A stretch of DNA of 39,088 bases, from contig JAJDOH010000148.1 of the NCBI GenBank assembly GCA_022340265.1, positions 1 through 39,088 of the forward strand, read 5' to 3'. Of this stretch, positions 1-9,443 are shown in pieces. The position numbers were made by a program, and so were the translations under genes. How positions within the stretch are numbered: the first letter of the stretch is position 1; each line of letters starts with the position of its first letter. The notes beneath the pieces are model-generated. The model did no database searches, was not told the origin of the DNA, and saw nothing but the letters and a program-made list of their open reading frames with translations. The DNA is from Deltaproteobacteria bacterium. Its GTDB lineage: Bacteria > Desulfobacterota > DSM-4660 > Desulfatiglandales > Desulfatiglandaceae.

Positions 1-1
1 G

Positions 2-94
2 TTTGGCATCAGAAGAAAAGATGTAGGCCTAACGTGGAGTACAACTCAAAACAATCTTGGAATAGCAGAATATATTAGCAAAGAAAAGGCATAA
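2..94 (+). CDS. C-terminal end of an upstream gene, TPR-like (partial)
   Basis: The second forward frame is open from the left edge to a TAA at 92-94, giving 30 residues. They include the stretch TTQNNLGIAEYI, which resembles the consensus of tetratricopeptide repeats of the T-Q-N-N-L-G type. The protein would have to begin left of the window. It ends only a few residues after the repeat-like stretch, so it may be a truncated gene. The TPR assignment rests on this short similarity, and a chance open frame cannot be excluded. Confidence 0.3.
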   Translation, partial: FGIRRKDVGLTWSTTQNNLGIAEYISKEKA

Positions 95-185
95 GTGTCA
101 ATAAAAAATAGAAAATTTGGTTTTTTACATCGATTCGGTGAGCATCCAAAAGTGATTTTCTGGTGCGAGAAAGGGATAAAAATTC

Positions 186-213
186 TTGACAAAACAGGGG
201 GTTTTTATATACT
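186..213 (+). promoter_or_regulatory. sigma70-type promoter of the yceD-rpmF-plsX-fab run
   Basis: A perfect -35 TTGACA (186-191) and a -10 TATACT (208-213) are separated by 16 bases. Transcription would start near 220, about 50 bases before the first gene. No other strong promoter is seen between here and 8297, so this may drive much of the eleven-gene run. The call is by consensus only. Confidence 0.7.
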
Positions 214-270
214 CACGCTTTTAATCCGAAGAGATCCTGTTATGCTGCTTTTTTTCAAAGGTTTGGCGTA

Positions 271-801
271 ATGATCGTTGATCTGCAGAATATCTCAAGG
301 AGCCCTCGTCAGTTCGATTTAACATTTCAGCCTGACTGGTGGCGGGAAGGCAGTGGTGATATACAGATTGGGGGTCTCGAAGGTCCTCTGGGCGTTAAGC
401 TGACCGTTTCGAGGGACGGTGAGCGATTTATAATGAATGGCCGTCTGGGGGGACAGCTGCGTCTTGTTTGTGATCGATGTCTTGAAACATATGCCTTTTC
501 ACTGAGTCATGATTTTCGATTATCCTTAGCGTTGCCGGAGAGTTGGGAATCGATTGAGGATGAAACTGAATTGAAGATAGAAGATCTGGGGGTTGGATTT
601 ATCTCGACCACCAAAATTGATCTTGATGATATCATTAGAGAGCAGATTTACCTGGCATTGCCCATTAAAGCGCTGTGTGAAAATACGTGTGCCGGACTCT
701 GTTCCCGATGCGGTGTCAATCTGAACCAGGAACCCTGCAGATGTTCTGGAAATTCCGGACATCCTGCGTTCCTGAAACTGAAAGAGTTACCAATACGGTA
801 A
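271..801 (+). CDS. yceD: YceD/DUF177 family protein (23S rRNA accumulation)
   Basis: This 176-residue protein belongs to the DUF177/YceD family, which is linked to accumulation of 23S rRNA in bacteria and plastids and is nearly always encoded just upstream of rpmF, as here. The family cysteine pattern is visible: C67-x2-C70, then C136, C140, C144, C147 around the characteristic GLC-x2-CG motif, and a final C156-x-C158. These probably bind a metal. The length is normal. It is the first gene after the promoter at 186-213. The family is certain; the molecular role is taken from homologues. Confidence 0.9.
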   Translation: MIVDLQNISRSPRQFDLTFQPDWWREGSGDIQIGGLEGPLGVKLTVSRDGERFIMNGRLGGQLRLVCDRCLETYAFSLSHDFRLSLALPESWESIEDETELKIEDLGVGFISTTKIDLDDIIREQIYLALPIKALCENTCAGLCSRCGVNLNQEPCRCSGNSGHPAFLKLKELPIR

Positions 802-896
802 ATATGCTCATTTAAAGTGTTTTAACCATCAATTTTAATGCCGCCATTTGAAATTTATTTTTGAATTCAAAAGGCGAAGCGGAGAAACCCCAAACA

Positions 897-1079
897 ATGG
901 CTGTACCTAAGAAAAAGAAATCAAAAGCAAAGCGTGATTCGAGACGTACCCATGACGTCGCCAAAATGCCCAACGTAACAACCTGCCCGCAGTGTCATGA
1001 ACCTGTGTTGCCCCATCATGTATGTCCCGAGTGCGGTGCCTACAAGGGCAGAACCATCATTAAGACCGAAGAGAGTTAG
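897..1079 (+). CDS. rpmF: 50S ribosomal protein L32 (bL32)
   Basis: The product is 60 residues and begins [12 protein letters not shown], the conserved start of bL32. A zinc-ribbon type pattern follows (CPQC then CPEC), so this is the four-cysteine, zinc-binding form. The frame stays open 12 codons further upstream, but those residues are not bL32-like, so the ATG at 897 is chosen. It lies between yceD and plsX, a classic arrangement. The stop codon is one base before the plsX start, which suggests coupled translation. Confidence 0.96.
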   Translation: MAVPKKKKSKAKRDSRRTHDVAKMPNVTTCPQCHEPVLPHHVCPECGAYKGRTIIKTEES

Positions 1080-1080
1080 T

Positions 1081-2085
1081 ATGAAGATAGCCGTGGACGC
1101 CATGGGGGGGGACAAGGCTCCGGAAGTGGTGGTCCAGGGGGCTTTAGAGGCTGCTTCCAAATTTGATGTCCACGTTATCCTTGTGGGTCATGAGGCATCG
1201 CTGACCGGACTGCTTGCCAATCACAAGACTGACGGCCGTGTTTCCATTCACCATTGTGAGGAAATGGTGGGAATGGAGGAGTCTCCTTTGAAAGCCCTTC
1301 GAAAAAAAAAGGACACATCCATCGGCGTAGCATTCCGGCTGGCAAAAGAAGGCGTTGCGGATGCGGTAATCAGCGCCGGTAATTCAGGGGCTACACTGGC
1401 TGCGGGCGTTCTGGCCCTAGGCCGGATTTCTGGACTTGAAAGACCGGCCATTGCCAGCATTGTTCCTACGGAAAACGGCCCGATTATTCTGATCGATGCC
1501 GGTGCCAACGTAGATTGCAGACCAGCCCAGCTATTCCAGTTCGGTGTCATGGCCCATGCCTTTGGCTGCTCTTGTCTTGCCATGGCAAAACCGAAAATCG
1601 CTCTTCTGAACATCGGTGAGGAAGGCAGCAAAGGAAACGAACTGGTTCGCTATACTTATGATCTGTTTGAAAAAAGCAGTTTGAATTTCGTGGGGAATAT
1701 TGAAGGTCGGGAACTGCTCAGGGGCGATGTAAAAATTGTTGTCTGTGATGGCTTTGTGGGGAATGTGGCACTTAAATTAACCGAAGGGACTGCTGAATCC
1801 ATGGCGCGGTTGATGAAAAGGGAGTTGATGCGTACCTTCTTAGGCCGTATCGCTTTCGTGCTGGGTCGGAAGGCCTTTTTCAGGTTTGCCCGGGAATTGA
1901 GTTATGAAGAATATGGGGGCGCACCACTCCTCGGTCTGAAGGGGATAGGCATCATCTGCCACGGAGGATCGTCCGCCAAAGCAATCTGCAATGCCGTCAA
2001 CATGGCGGCGCAGTATGCGCGGAATCGAACCGTTGAAAAAATGAGCCTGGAGTTGAAATCCTATAACCTTGGGCAGGGTATTTAA
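1081..2085 (+). CDS. plsX: phosphate acyltransferase PlsX
   Basis: The product is 334 residues and starts MKIAVDAMGGDKAPE, the signature of PlsX. The enzyme converts acyl-ACP and phosphate into acyl-phosphate, the donor used by PlsY to start phospholipid synthesis. It acts at the inner face of the membrane. Further family motifs are ISAGNSGAT, IDAGANVDC and VVCDGFVGNV. The ATG lies one base after the rpmF stop. The frame can be extended 28 codons upstream, but that part only overlaps rpmF in another frame and is not family-like. Confidence 0.96.
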   Translation: MKIAVDAMGGDKAPEVVVQGALEAASKFDVHVILVGHEASLTGLLANHKTDGRVSIHHCEEMVGMEESPLKALRKKKDTSIGVAFRLAKEGVADAVISAGNSGATLAAGVLALGRISGLERPAIASIVPTENGPIILIDAGANVDCRPAQLFQFGVMAHAFGCSCLAMAKPKIALLNIGEEGSKGNELVRYTYDLFEKSSLNFVGNIEGRELLRGDVKIVVCDGFVGNVALKLTEGTAESMARLMKRELMRTFLGRIAFVLGRKAFFRFARELSYEEYGGAPLLGLKGIGIICHGGSSAKAICNAVNMAAQYARNRTVEKMSLELKSYNLGQGI

Positions 2086-2102
2086 CATGAAGGGGAATTA
2101 AA

Positions 2103-2852
2103 ATGAGCGATACGAATAGCAGGACTGTCATTATCACGGGCGGATCAAAAGGGATCGGTCGGAGTGTTGCATATCGGTTTGCCGAAGAAAACGCAAAGAT
2201 CGTGCTGATTCATTTTGATCCTTCGGACGATGCCTGCAATGAAACGCTGGATCAATTGAAAGCCAAAGGCATCGAGGCAGATGGCTATAGAGCTGACATC
2301 TCCTCTTTTGAAGCAGCGAGTCAGTTATTTCGTGAACTTCTCGAAAAACATGATAACATTGATGTGCTCGTCAATAACGCCGGCATTACCCGTGATACCC
2401 TGCTGCTTCGCATGAGCGAAGAGATGTGGGATGATGTTCTGAGAGTCAATTTAAAAAGTGTCTTTAACTGCACCAAATCGGTCATTCGTGCCATGAGCCA
2501 GCAGCGTGGCGGCGCCATCGTGAACATCTCTTCGGTGGTGGGACAGATTGGAAATTTCGGTCAGTCTAATTACGCCGCTTCAAAAGCCGGTATTATGGGA
2601 TTTACCAAAAGTATCGCCAGGGAGGTTGCCGGCAGGGGCATCAATGTCAATGCCGTAGCCCCCGGTTTCATTGATACCGAAATGACCGAAGTGATCCCTG
2701 AAAAAGCAAAGGAAAATTTTTTAAGACAGATTCCTTTTGGAAAAATGGGGAAACCGGAAGATGTGGCGGAAGCGGTTTACTGGCTCTGTTCCGATGCCGC
2801 AAGTTACATTACCGGGCAGGTCATTCATGTTAATGGTGGTTTGTATATGTAA
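2103..2852 (+). CDS. fabG: 3-oxoacyl-ACP reductase FabG
   Basis: This 249-residue short-chain dehydrogenase carries out the NADPH-dependent reduction of 3-oxoacyl-ACP in fatty-acid elongation. The cofactor motif TGGSKGIG is at residues 12-19 and NNAG at 91-94. The catalytic set is N115, S144, Y157 and K161 (YAASK). The C-terminal motif ITGQVIHVNGG matches FabG well. It follows plsX by 17 bases. In many genomes fabH and fabD lie between plsX and fabG; here they are absent. Confidence 0.94.
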   Translation: MSDTNSRTVIITGGSKGIGRSVAYRFAEENAKIVLIHFDPSDDACNETLDQLKAKGIEADGYRADISSFEAASQLFRELLEKHDNIDVLVNNAGITRDTLLLRMSEEMWDDVLRVNLKSVFNCTKSVIRAMSQQRGGAIVNISSVVGQIGNFGQSNYAASKAGIMGFTKSIAREVAGRGINVNAVAPGFIDTEMTEVIPEKAKENFLRQIPFGKMGKPEDVAEAVYWLCSDAASYITGQVIHVNGGLYM

Positions 2853-2880
2853 AAATATGAGGTCAATTTTGAGGAGGTAA

Positions 2881-3123
<243 letters not shown>

Positions 3124-3253
3124 TTTTCATTTCTCTGATGAACACTGATAGCGAAGGCCTTCAAACCCATAGGAAACATCTGCAGAATTTTTCCCGCTGG
3201 TAAATTCGATTGATTTATCTGCAAACCAAAAGATTATGGGGAGGAGTGATAAA

Positions 3254-4495
3254 ATGGCCAGACGGGTTCTTATAACGGGATTGGGCATGGTAACCCCACT
3301 GGGGACGGGGGTGGCAAAAAACTGGGAAGCGGCATGTGCCGGCAAATCGGGGATCGGGAACATCACAAAATTTGATGCTTCCGACTTTTCATCCCAGATT
3401 GCAGGAGAAGTTAAGGATTTCAATCCTGGGGATTTCATGGCCAAACAGCAGATCAGACGGTTTGACGTTTTCATCCATTATGCTGTGGCTTCAGCGAGGA
3501 TGGCCCTGGAGGATTCGGGACTTACAATCGACCAAAAAAATGCCCACCGTGTGGGCTGTGTGACGGGAACGGGCCTGGGGGGATTGGCAACTCTGGAACA
3601 TTACCATTCGGTTCTTGTTGAAAAGGGTCCCAAACGCATCAGTCCCTTCTTTATTCCAGGTATTATCGCCAATATGGCGCCGGGCCAGATGGCCATTGAA
3701 TTCGGAGCCAAAGGTCCCAACATTTCCATCGAAACCGCCTGTGCCGCCAGTGCCCATGCGGTGGGAGAGGCTTTCCGTTATATCCGTGAAGGCATTTCCG
3801 ATGTCATGTTCACAGGGGGTGCTGAGGCTGTGGTCACGCCACTGGCAGTGGGAGGGTTTTGTTCCATGCGGGCGCTCAGTACGCGAAATGATGCGCCGGA
3901 AAAGGCTTCCAGACCCTTTGATCTGAATCGTGACGGATTCGTCATCGGTGAAGGGTCAGGGATTCTGATTCTTGAAGAAATGGAGCATGCCCTTGAACGG
4001 GGCGCCCATGTATACGCGGAAGTCATTGGCTATGGGCTAAGTGGTGATGCCTACCATGTTTCCGCCCCGGAACCTGAGGGTGAAGGTGCCATTTCCTGCA
4101 TGAAAGGGGCACTGGACTATGCGGGCCTGAAACCGGAAGATATCGATTATATTAACGCTCACGGCACATCCACCCAGTTAAATGACGCTTCAGAAAACAA
4201 GGCCATTAAAGCGGTTTTCAAAGAACATGCATACAAATTGAGCATCAGTTCCACAAAATCGGTAACCGGCCATCTTCTGGGGGGTGCCGGCGGCACGGAG
4301 TCTGTTTTTTCTGTGCTGACCATCAAGAACGGTATTATTCCCCCGACCATCAATTACGAAACGCCGGATCCTGAGTGCGATCTGGATTATGTCCCCAATG
4401 TGGCGAGAAAAGCAAAGGTGCGAACAGCCATGAGCAATTCCTTTGGCTTTGGCGGCACCAATGCGTCGCTGATCTTTACTGCGTTTGAGAACTGA
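3254..4495 (+). CDS. fabF: 3-oxoacyl-ACP synthase II FabF
   Basis: The product is 413 residues, the same length as E. coli FabF. It condenses malonyl-ACP with acyl-ACP during elongation. The Cys-His-His triad is C163 (ETACAAS), H303 (NAHGTST) and H340 (SVTGHLLG), with K335 also present; the triad numbers match the E. coli enzyme. The start at 3254 is chosen because GGGGAGGAG lies just upstream. An in-frame ATG six codons earlier would place that site inside the gene. About 130 bases separate it from acpP, with no feature recognised there. Confidence 0.95.
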   Translation: MARRVLITGLGMVTPLGTGVAKNWEAACAGKSGIGNITKFDASDFSSQIAGEVKDFNPGDFMAKQQIRRFDVFIHYAVASARMALEDSGLTIDQKNAHRVGCVTGTGLGGLATLEHYHSVLVEKGPKRISPFFIPGIIANMAPGQMAIEFGAKGPNISIETACAASAHAVGEAFRYIREGISDVMFTGGAEAVVTPLAVGGFCSMRALSTRNDAPEKASRPFDLNRDGFVIGEGSGILILEEMEHALERGAHVYAEVIGYGLSGDAYHVSAPEPEGEGAISCMKGALDYAGLKPEDIDYINAHGTSTQLNDASENKAIKAVFKEHAYKLSISSTKSVTGHLLGGAGGTESVFSVLTIKNGIIPPTINYETPDPECDLDYVPNVARKAKVRTAMSNSFGFGGTNASLIFTAFEN

Positions 4496-4512
4496 CGCAA
4501 AAAAGGTGAACC

Positions 4513-4947
4513 ATGAACATCATTATCGGATCGGATCACGGCGGTTTTGAGCTGAAGGAGATCTGCCGCAAAATTATGGAAACGTTGAAGGACTGTCACG
4601 CTACGGATGCGGGTACCTTCAGCGAGGACTCCATGGATTATCCACAAGTTGCCCACAAAGTGGCCGAAGCTGTTTCAAAAGGCGAGTTTGAACGAGGCAT
4701 TCTCATCTGCGGCACGGGCATCGGAATGAGTGTGGTGGCAAATCGCTACTCGGGTGTCAGGGCATGTCTGTGTCACAACCTGTTTACGGCGAGGTTGAGC
4801 CGCGAGCACAACGATGCCAACATTCTCGTAATGGGGGGTCGTGTTATTGGAAAGGGGATTGCCATTGAAATGGTGGAACTTTTCCTGCGAACGCCCTTTG
4901 AGGGCGGGCGGCATGAATTGCGACTGAGCCAGATTGAAACGTTTTGA
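4513..4947 (+). CDS. rpiB: ribose-5-phosphate isomerase B
   Basis: The product is 144 residues and of the RpiB/LacAB family. It interconverts ribose-5-phosphate and ribulose-5-phosphate in the pentose phosphate pathway, and ribulose-5-phosphate is also the substrate of the RibB reaction. Diagnostic motifs are GSDHGG at residues 6-11, ICGTGIG with catalytic C66, and H99 in SREHNDAN. It is 17 bases after fabF and 9 bases before glyA, a gene order common in deltaproteobacteria. Confidence 0.93.
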   Translation: MNIIIGSDHGGFELKEICRKIMETLKDCHATDAGTFSEDSMDYPQVAHKVAEAVSKGEFERGILICGTGIGMSVVANRYSGVRACLCHNLFTARLSREHNDANILVMGGRVIGKGIAIEMVELFLRTPFEGGRHELRLSQIETF

Positions 4948-4956
4948 TCAAGAGGG

Positions 4957-6219
4957 ATGGTTTTGACTGAACCGGCGTTAAAGGAAACGGACCCAGAGGT
5001 TTTTGCGGCCATTCAAGCGGAGCTCTTGCGGGAAAGAGAGAGTCTGGTCATGATTGCATCTGAGAATTATGCAAGTCGGGCGGTGATGGAAGCCCAGGCC
5101 AGTGTCATGACCAATAAATACGCAGAAGGCTATCCCGGGGCCCGTTACTATGGGGGGTGTGAATTTGTTGACCGGGTAGAACGTCTGGCCCGAGATCGCG
5201 CCAACAGGGTATTTGATTCAGAGCATGCCAATGTTCAACCTCATTCCGGTTCACAGGCTAACATGTCAGTATACCTCTCTTTTTTAGAAACTGGAGACAC
5301 GATCCTGGGAATGGATCTGTCCCACGGCGGACATCTCACCCACGGTAGTCCCGTCAGTTTTTCCGGAAAAATCTATCATCCGGTTTTTTACGGACTTCAT
5401 CCTGAAACACAGCGTATTGATTATGATCAGGTGCGCGACCTGGCCAAAAAACAGAAACCAAAAATCGTCGTGGCGGGCGCCAGTGCCTACCCGCGTATCA
5501 TTAACTTTTCAAGATTCAGGGAAATTGCTCAAGAAACAGGTGCCTATTTCATGGTAGACATGGCCCATATTGCAGGCCTTGTTGCCGCAAATCTTCATCC
5601 TTCACCAGTGGGGGAGGCGGATGTTGTCACCAGCACCACCCATAAAACCCTGCGTGGCCCGAGGGGTGGTCTGATCCTTTGTTCGGAAGAATATGGCGCG
5701 GTCTTGGACAAAAGCGTTTTTCCAGGTACACAGGGTGGCCCCCTGATGCATATCATTGCTGCAAAAGCGGTGGCATTTGAAGAAGCCCTTCGACCCGATT
5801 TCAGAACTTATCAGAAACAGGTCATTCGCAATGCCCAGGTTCTCGCCGAAGCATTGATGGAATACGGCTTTGATCTGGTCACGGGGGGGACGGATAATCA
5901 TCTGATTCTGGTGGATCTGACCGGGAAAGGCATCACCGGTCTCGATGCGGAGCGGGCTCTCGGACAAGCGGGCATCGTTGCCAATAAGAACGCAATTCCT
6001 TTTGATACGAAAGGACCGAAAATCACCAGTGGCGTGCGGCTGGGGACCCCTGCGCTGACCACACGGGGCATGAAGGCTGATGAAATGCGACTGATCGCGG
6101 GATTAATCAACGACATCCTCATCTCGCCATCAAACGAAGGTGTTATAGCAAAAGTTCATGATGTGGTTTTGGAAATGTGTCATGCATTCCCCATCTACCC
6201 TTATCTGCAACCATCGTAA
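4957..6219 (+). CDS. glyA: serine hydroxymethyltransferase
   Basis: This 420-residue PLP enzyme interconverts serine and glycine with transfer of the one-carbon unit to tetrahydrofolate. The PLP lysine is K230 in [14 protein letters not shown], and the N-terminal motif IASENYAS is at 34-41. The length is normal. The ribosome binding site GAGGG directly abuts the ATG at 4957, so the in-frame TTG at 4963, two codons later, may be the real start. No glycine riboswitch is possible, because only 9 bases separate it from rpiB. Confidence 0.95.
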   Translation: MVLTEPALKETDPEVFAAIQAELLRERESLVMIASENYASRAVMEAQASVMTNKYAEGYPGARYYGGCEFVDRVERLARDRANRVFDSEHANVQPHSGSQANMSVYLSFLETGDTILGMDLSHGGHLTHGSPVSFSGKIYHPVFYGLHPETQRIDYDQVRDLAKKQKPKIVVAGASAYPRIINFSRFREIAQETGAYFMVDMAHIAGLVAANLHPSPVGEADVVTSTTHKTLRGPRGGLILCSEEYGAVLDKSVFPGTQGGPLMHIIAAKAVAFEEALRPDFRTYQKQVIRNAQVLAEALMEYGFDLVTGGTDNHLILVDLTGKGITGLDAERALGQAGIVANKNAIPFDTKGPKITSGVRLGTPALTTRGMKADEMRLIAGLINDILISPSNEGVIAKVHDVVLEMCHAFPIYPYLQPS

Positions 6220-6267
6220 TATATTAAACTAACGTCTTGATCATATAACGTAACACATCGTGATGAA

Positions 6268-6720
6268 ATGGAATATGATAGACCATCCTGGAACGAGTAT
6301 TTTGCATCCATCACCCGGATGGTTGCTACTCGCTCCACCTGTCTGAGGCGTCATGTCGGTGCCATTCTGGTCAAAGAAAAGCGCATCCTTGCCACGGGCT
6401 ATAATGGTGCTCCCGCCGGTCTCAAACATTGTGTTGAGGTGGGGTGTCTTCGTGAGAATGCTGCAATCCCCTCGGGCACGCGGCACGAATTGTGCCGAGC
6501 CCTTCACGCCGAACAAAACGCCATTGTTCAGGCGGCCTGCCATGGCATCTCCATCGCCGGAGCTACCCTTTACTGCACCAATAAACCCTGCATTATCTGC
6601 TCTAAAATGCTTATTAATGCCGGGATAAAAAGAATTTTTTTTGACCAGGGGTATGATGACGAACTGGCAGATGCCATTCTTGACGAAGCGGGAATCGAAT
6701 TGATGAGGTTTGAAACATGA
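6268..6720 (+). CDS. dCMP deaminase family protein (ComEB-like)
   Basis: This 150-residue zinc-dependent deaminase probably converts dCMP to dUMP for dTTP synthesis. The catalytic site is H80-A-E82 with C108 and C111 (PCIIC). Extra His/Cys residues around 54-76 (C60, H73, C76) fit the additional zinc site of dCMP deaminases. The stop overlaps the nrdR start as ATGA, so the two are coupled. The Shine-Dalgarno is weak. A deoxynucleotide enzyme beside nrdR, the ribonucleotide reductase repressor gene, is functionally sensible. Confidence 0.88.
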   Translation: MEYDRPSWNEYFASITRMVATRSTCLRRHVGAILVKEKRILATGYNGAPAGLKHCVEVGCLRENAAIPSGTRHELCRALHAEQNAIVQAACHGISIAGATLYCTNKPCIICSKMLINAGIKRIFFDQGYDDELADAILDEAGIELMRFET

Positions 6721-7190
6721 AATGTCCCTACTGCACCAAGATTGACAACAAGGTGATTGATTCCAGGCTGAGCAAAGATGGGCGCACCATCCGCCGGCGG
6801 CGGGAGTGTGTCGCCTGCGGCAGGCGATTTACCACCTATGAAAAACTGGAAGACGTGATGCCCATGGTGGTCAAAAAGGACGGCAGAAGAGAGCCGTTTA
6901 ATCGCACAAAAATCATTTCGGGCATACAAAGCGCTTGCCAGAAACGCCCCATCAGTGTCACTCGTATTGAAGAATTTGTTGACGCCATTGAGCTCTATTT
7001 TCAGGAACTGGGAAAGAAAGAAATAGACAGTTCAGAAGTAGGTGAAAAAGTCATCAACAAACTCAAGGAATGGGACGAAGTGGCCTATGTGCGGTTTGCA
7101 TCCGTATACCGACAGTTCAAAGATATCAATGAATTCATGGCGGAGTTGCAGGATATCCTGAAATCAAAGCAGGATCCTGAAAAGTCATAA
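6717..7190 (+). CDS. nrdR: transcriptional repressor NrdR
   Basis: The product is 157 residues. An N-terminal zinc ribbon (C3, C6, C31, C34) with the basic stretch RTIRRRREC binds NrdR boxes in ribonucleotide reductase promoters. An ATP-cone domain from about residue 49 to 139 senses ATP/dATP. The whole protein matches the family closely (MKCPYC start, RFTTYE). It overlaps the deaminase gene by four bases, and the ribD ATG follows its stop with no gap. The nrd genes themselves are not in this window. Confidence 0.96.
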   Translation: MKCPYCTKIDNKVIDSRLSKDGRTIRRRRECVACGRRFTTYEKLEDVMPMVVKKDGRREPFNRTKIISGIQSACQKRPISVTRIEEFVDAIELYFQELGKKEIDSSEVGEKVINKLKEWDEVAYVRFASVYRQFKDINEFMAELQDILKSKQDPEKS

Positions 7191-8297
7191 ATGCAAAAAG
7201 TCGACACCAAATTCATGAAACTGGCGCTCAAGGAAGCGCGAAAAGGCCTGGGTCGTACTTCTCCAAATCCTGCGGTTGGCGCTGTTATCGTAAAAGAGGG
7301 GAGGGTGGTTGCCAGCGGCTTTCACAAACAGGCGGGTATGCCGCATGCGGAAGTGGAAGCTTTCAGGAAAGTCGGCAATCGAGCGTCAGGGGCTACCCTC
7401 TATGTGACCCTTGAACCCTGTAACCACTTCGGGAAAACACCTCCCTGCACAGAGCTTATTTTGAAAAGCGGCGTGAAAAGGGTGGTTGTGGGAATGAGAG
7501 ATCCCAATCCCCTTGTGACCGGCGGCGGTTGCGATTATCTTGAAAAAAAGGGACTTGAGGTGGTTACCGGCATTTTAAAGGAGGAATTCATCCAATTGAA
7601 TGAGGCATTCATCAAATTTATCACCACCGGCCGGCCTTTTGTCATCGCCAAATCAGCCATTACTCTGGATGGCTGGACCGCTACTTCCGCGCATCATTCC
7701 CAATGGATCACCAATGAAAAATCAAGGGGTTTTGTGCACCGGTTGAGAGATCGAGTGGATGCTGTGCTAATGGGGATTGGAACGGTTTTGGCCGACGATC
7801 CGGCCATGACCGCGCGCTTCAGGGCGAAAAAGGGAAAAGATCCCATCCGGATCGTAGTGGATACCAATTTCAGAACCCCGGCCGGCGCAAAAGTCATAAG
7901 ACATGAATCCGCAGCTCCCACCATTATCGCCACCAGCGTAAAGGGAAACTGTTCCTACCTGGATTGTGAGCAACACCCCAAAGGGGTGGAAACCCTTGTT
8001 TGCCCAAAGCAGGGCGACAAGCTGGACCTCACTTCGCTCATGGACAAGCTGGGGGAAAAGTCCATCACCAGTATTCTGGTGGAAGGAGGCGCCATGATCC
8101 TTGGGGCTATGATTCGCGCACAACTGATCGATAAATTTTATGTTTTTATTGCACCAAAAATCCTAGGCGGCGGCGACGGAATTCCCATGGCGGCCGGGGC
8201 TGGCCCCAAAACCATGGATGGATCTCTCCGACTTCAGGGCATGAGAGTCCGGCGCTTTGGTGACGATGTGCTGATCAGCGGGTATCCAAAGTATTAA
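7191..8297 (+). CDS. ribD: bifunctional riboflavin biosynthesis protein RibD
   Basis: The product is 368 residues. The N-terminal deaminase domain (about 1-145) has the zinc motif H52-A-E54 with C77 and C86 (EPCNHFGKTPPC). The C-terminal reductase domain (about 150-365) contains KSAITLDGWTAT and ILVEGGAMILGAM. Together they perform deamination and side-chain reduction in riboflavin synthesis. The next pathway genes (ribE, ribBA, ribH) are not downstream but lie about 20 kb away on the other strand. Confidence 0.95.
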   Translation: MQKVDTKFMKLALKEARKGLGRTSPNPAVGAVIVKEGRVVASGFHKQAGMPHAEVEAFRKVGNRASGATLYVTLEPCNHFGKTPPCTELILKSGVKRVVVGMRDPNPLVTGGGCDYLEKKGLEVVTGILKEEFIQLNEAFIKFITTGRPFVIAKSAITLDGWTATSAHHSQWITNEKSRGFVHRLRDRVDAVLMGIGTVLADDPAMTARFRAKKGKDPIRIVVDTNFRTPAGAKVIRHESAAPTIIATSVKGNCSYLDCEQHPKGVETLVCPKQGDKLDLTSLMDKLGEKSITSILVEGGAMILGAMIRAQLIDKFYVFIAPKILGGGDGIPMAAGAGPKTMDGSLRLQGMRVRRFGDDVLISGYPKY

Positions 8298-8363
8298 AAA
8301 GCAACCTTCTTGTCTTATCGCACTCCATTTTTCCTGCCTTGCTGACCACAAGGAGCGACCAAC

Positions 8364-9383
8364 TTGTACTTAAAACGCGTATACACACGGGACGGATATC
8401 ACTACATCCTTTCGGAGTCCTGCTATGAAGACGAATGCTGGAAACACCGACCACTGATTGATTTGGGCTCCAATCCGGGGAATTATATCGAGTACCCGGG
8501 GGGCAACAGTTTTTATGTTAAGGAATCACTGTTGGCAATAGTCCAGGAAATGGCAGAACGCTTTTCCGAAGATGAACTGGAAAAGCTTTTCATGCCGTTT
8601 GTCGATCCTCATATTCGGCGGGTTGTGGAGCGGTTTGAACGCCCCCGGGAATTCCCTAGACCCTGGGCTTCACTATTATCCCATGAAGTGCTGAAAGAGC
8701 AGAAAAAGCTTCATTCTTTTGACAAACGCAGGCTTCATTATCTTCGTTTCGGTCGTGTTCAGATGGGAGATCTGGATCGCAGGCCCTCGAGATTCCTTCA
8801 GATCCTTACTGAGAAAAGCAGGGACGAAATTGAAGCCATGATGGAGAAAATGGAAATGGCGCTTCGGCCCCACGAACGACGTGTTTACGTTTATACGGCC
8901 TTTCACCTGCAAAATCACTTTCGGCACTTGGTGACGCGAAACCACCCATCGGCGCTTGACCCTGAAAAAGTGGACGCATCCTTTTTAGAGGATATTTGCA
9001 GGCTCAATCGTGACAAACGGTTCTTTGAAGGCATTCCGCGTCACGATCATCAGTTAATTCATCCCTACCTGATCAAATATCTGATTCTCTATTTTGACAA
9101 CGATTTCGTTTCCGGAACCTTTCAAAACCAGTACGTGGAAGATTTCATGTGGCAGCATCAATTCTATCACAAACCAAGATCCGGCCCCCACTCACAATCC
9201 TCCCATCATGAGGCCTGTAAATGTCTTGAAATCTCTCCCGAAGACTTTAAGCAAATGGATCGACAGAAATTAACGCGATGTTACCGGCGTCTGGCCAAGA
9301 AGACGCACCCGGACAGAGGAGGCGAGAGCAAGCGTTTCGTAGAAATAACAACGGCCTATGAAACCTTGTTGAAAATGAAATAG
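8364..9383 (+). CDS. protein with C-terminal J domain, N-terminal region unassigned
   Basis: The product is 339 residues. The last 57 or so residues form a J domain with the invariant HPD at 315-317 in RRLAKKTHPDRGGES, so it should stimulate an Hsp70/DnaK ATPase. The first 280 residues are rich in His, Arg and aromatic residues and match nothing I recognise. They have no membrane segment or Cys zinc finger. The start is TTG at 8364, chosen because AGGAG lies 8 bases upstream and no suitable ATG is near. The C-terminal position of the J domain is unlike DnaJ. Confidence 0.8.
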   Translation: MYLKRVYTRDGYHYILSESCYEDECWKHRPLIDLGSNPGNYIEYPGGNSFYVKESLLAIVQEMAERFSEDELEKLFMPFVDPHIRRVVERFERPREFPRPWASLLSHEVLKEQKKLHSFDKRRLHYLRFGRVQMGDLDRRPSRFLQILTEKSRDEIEAMMEKMEMALRPHERRVYVYTAFHLQNHFRHLVTRNHPSALDPEKVDASFLEDICRLNRDKRFFEGIPRHDHQLIHPYLIKYLILYFDNDFVSGTFQNQYVEDFMWQHQFYHKPRSGPHSQSSHHEACKCLEISPEDFKQMDRQKLTRCYRRLAKKTHPDRGGESKRFVEITTAYETLLKMK

Positions 9384-9443
9384 CACACTGCAGCAAAATC
9401 AGGTCCTTCTTTACTCTCCTTCTTTGAAAAACCAATCACCCAT

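Noticed and set aside
3138-3203. 21-residue ORF between acpP and fabF
   Set aside because: It has no ribosome binding site and no recognisable sequence, so it is probably chance.
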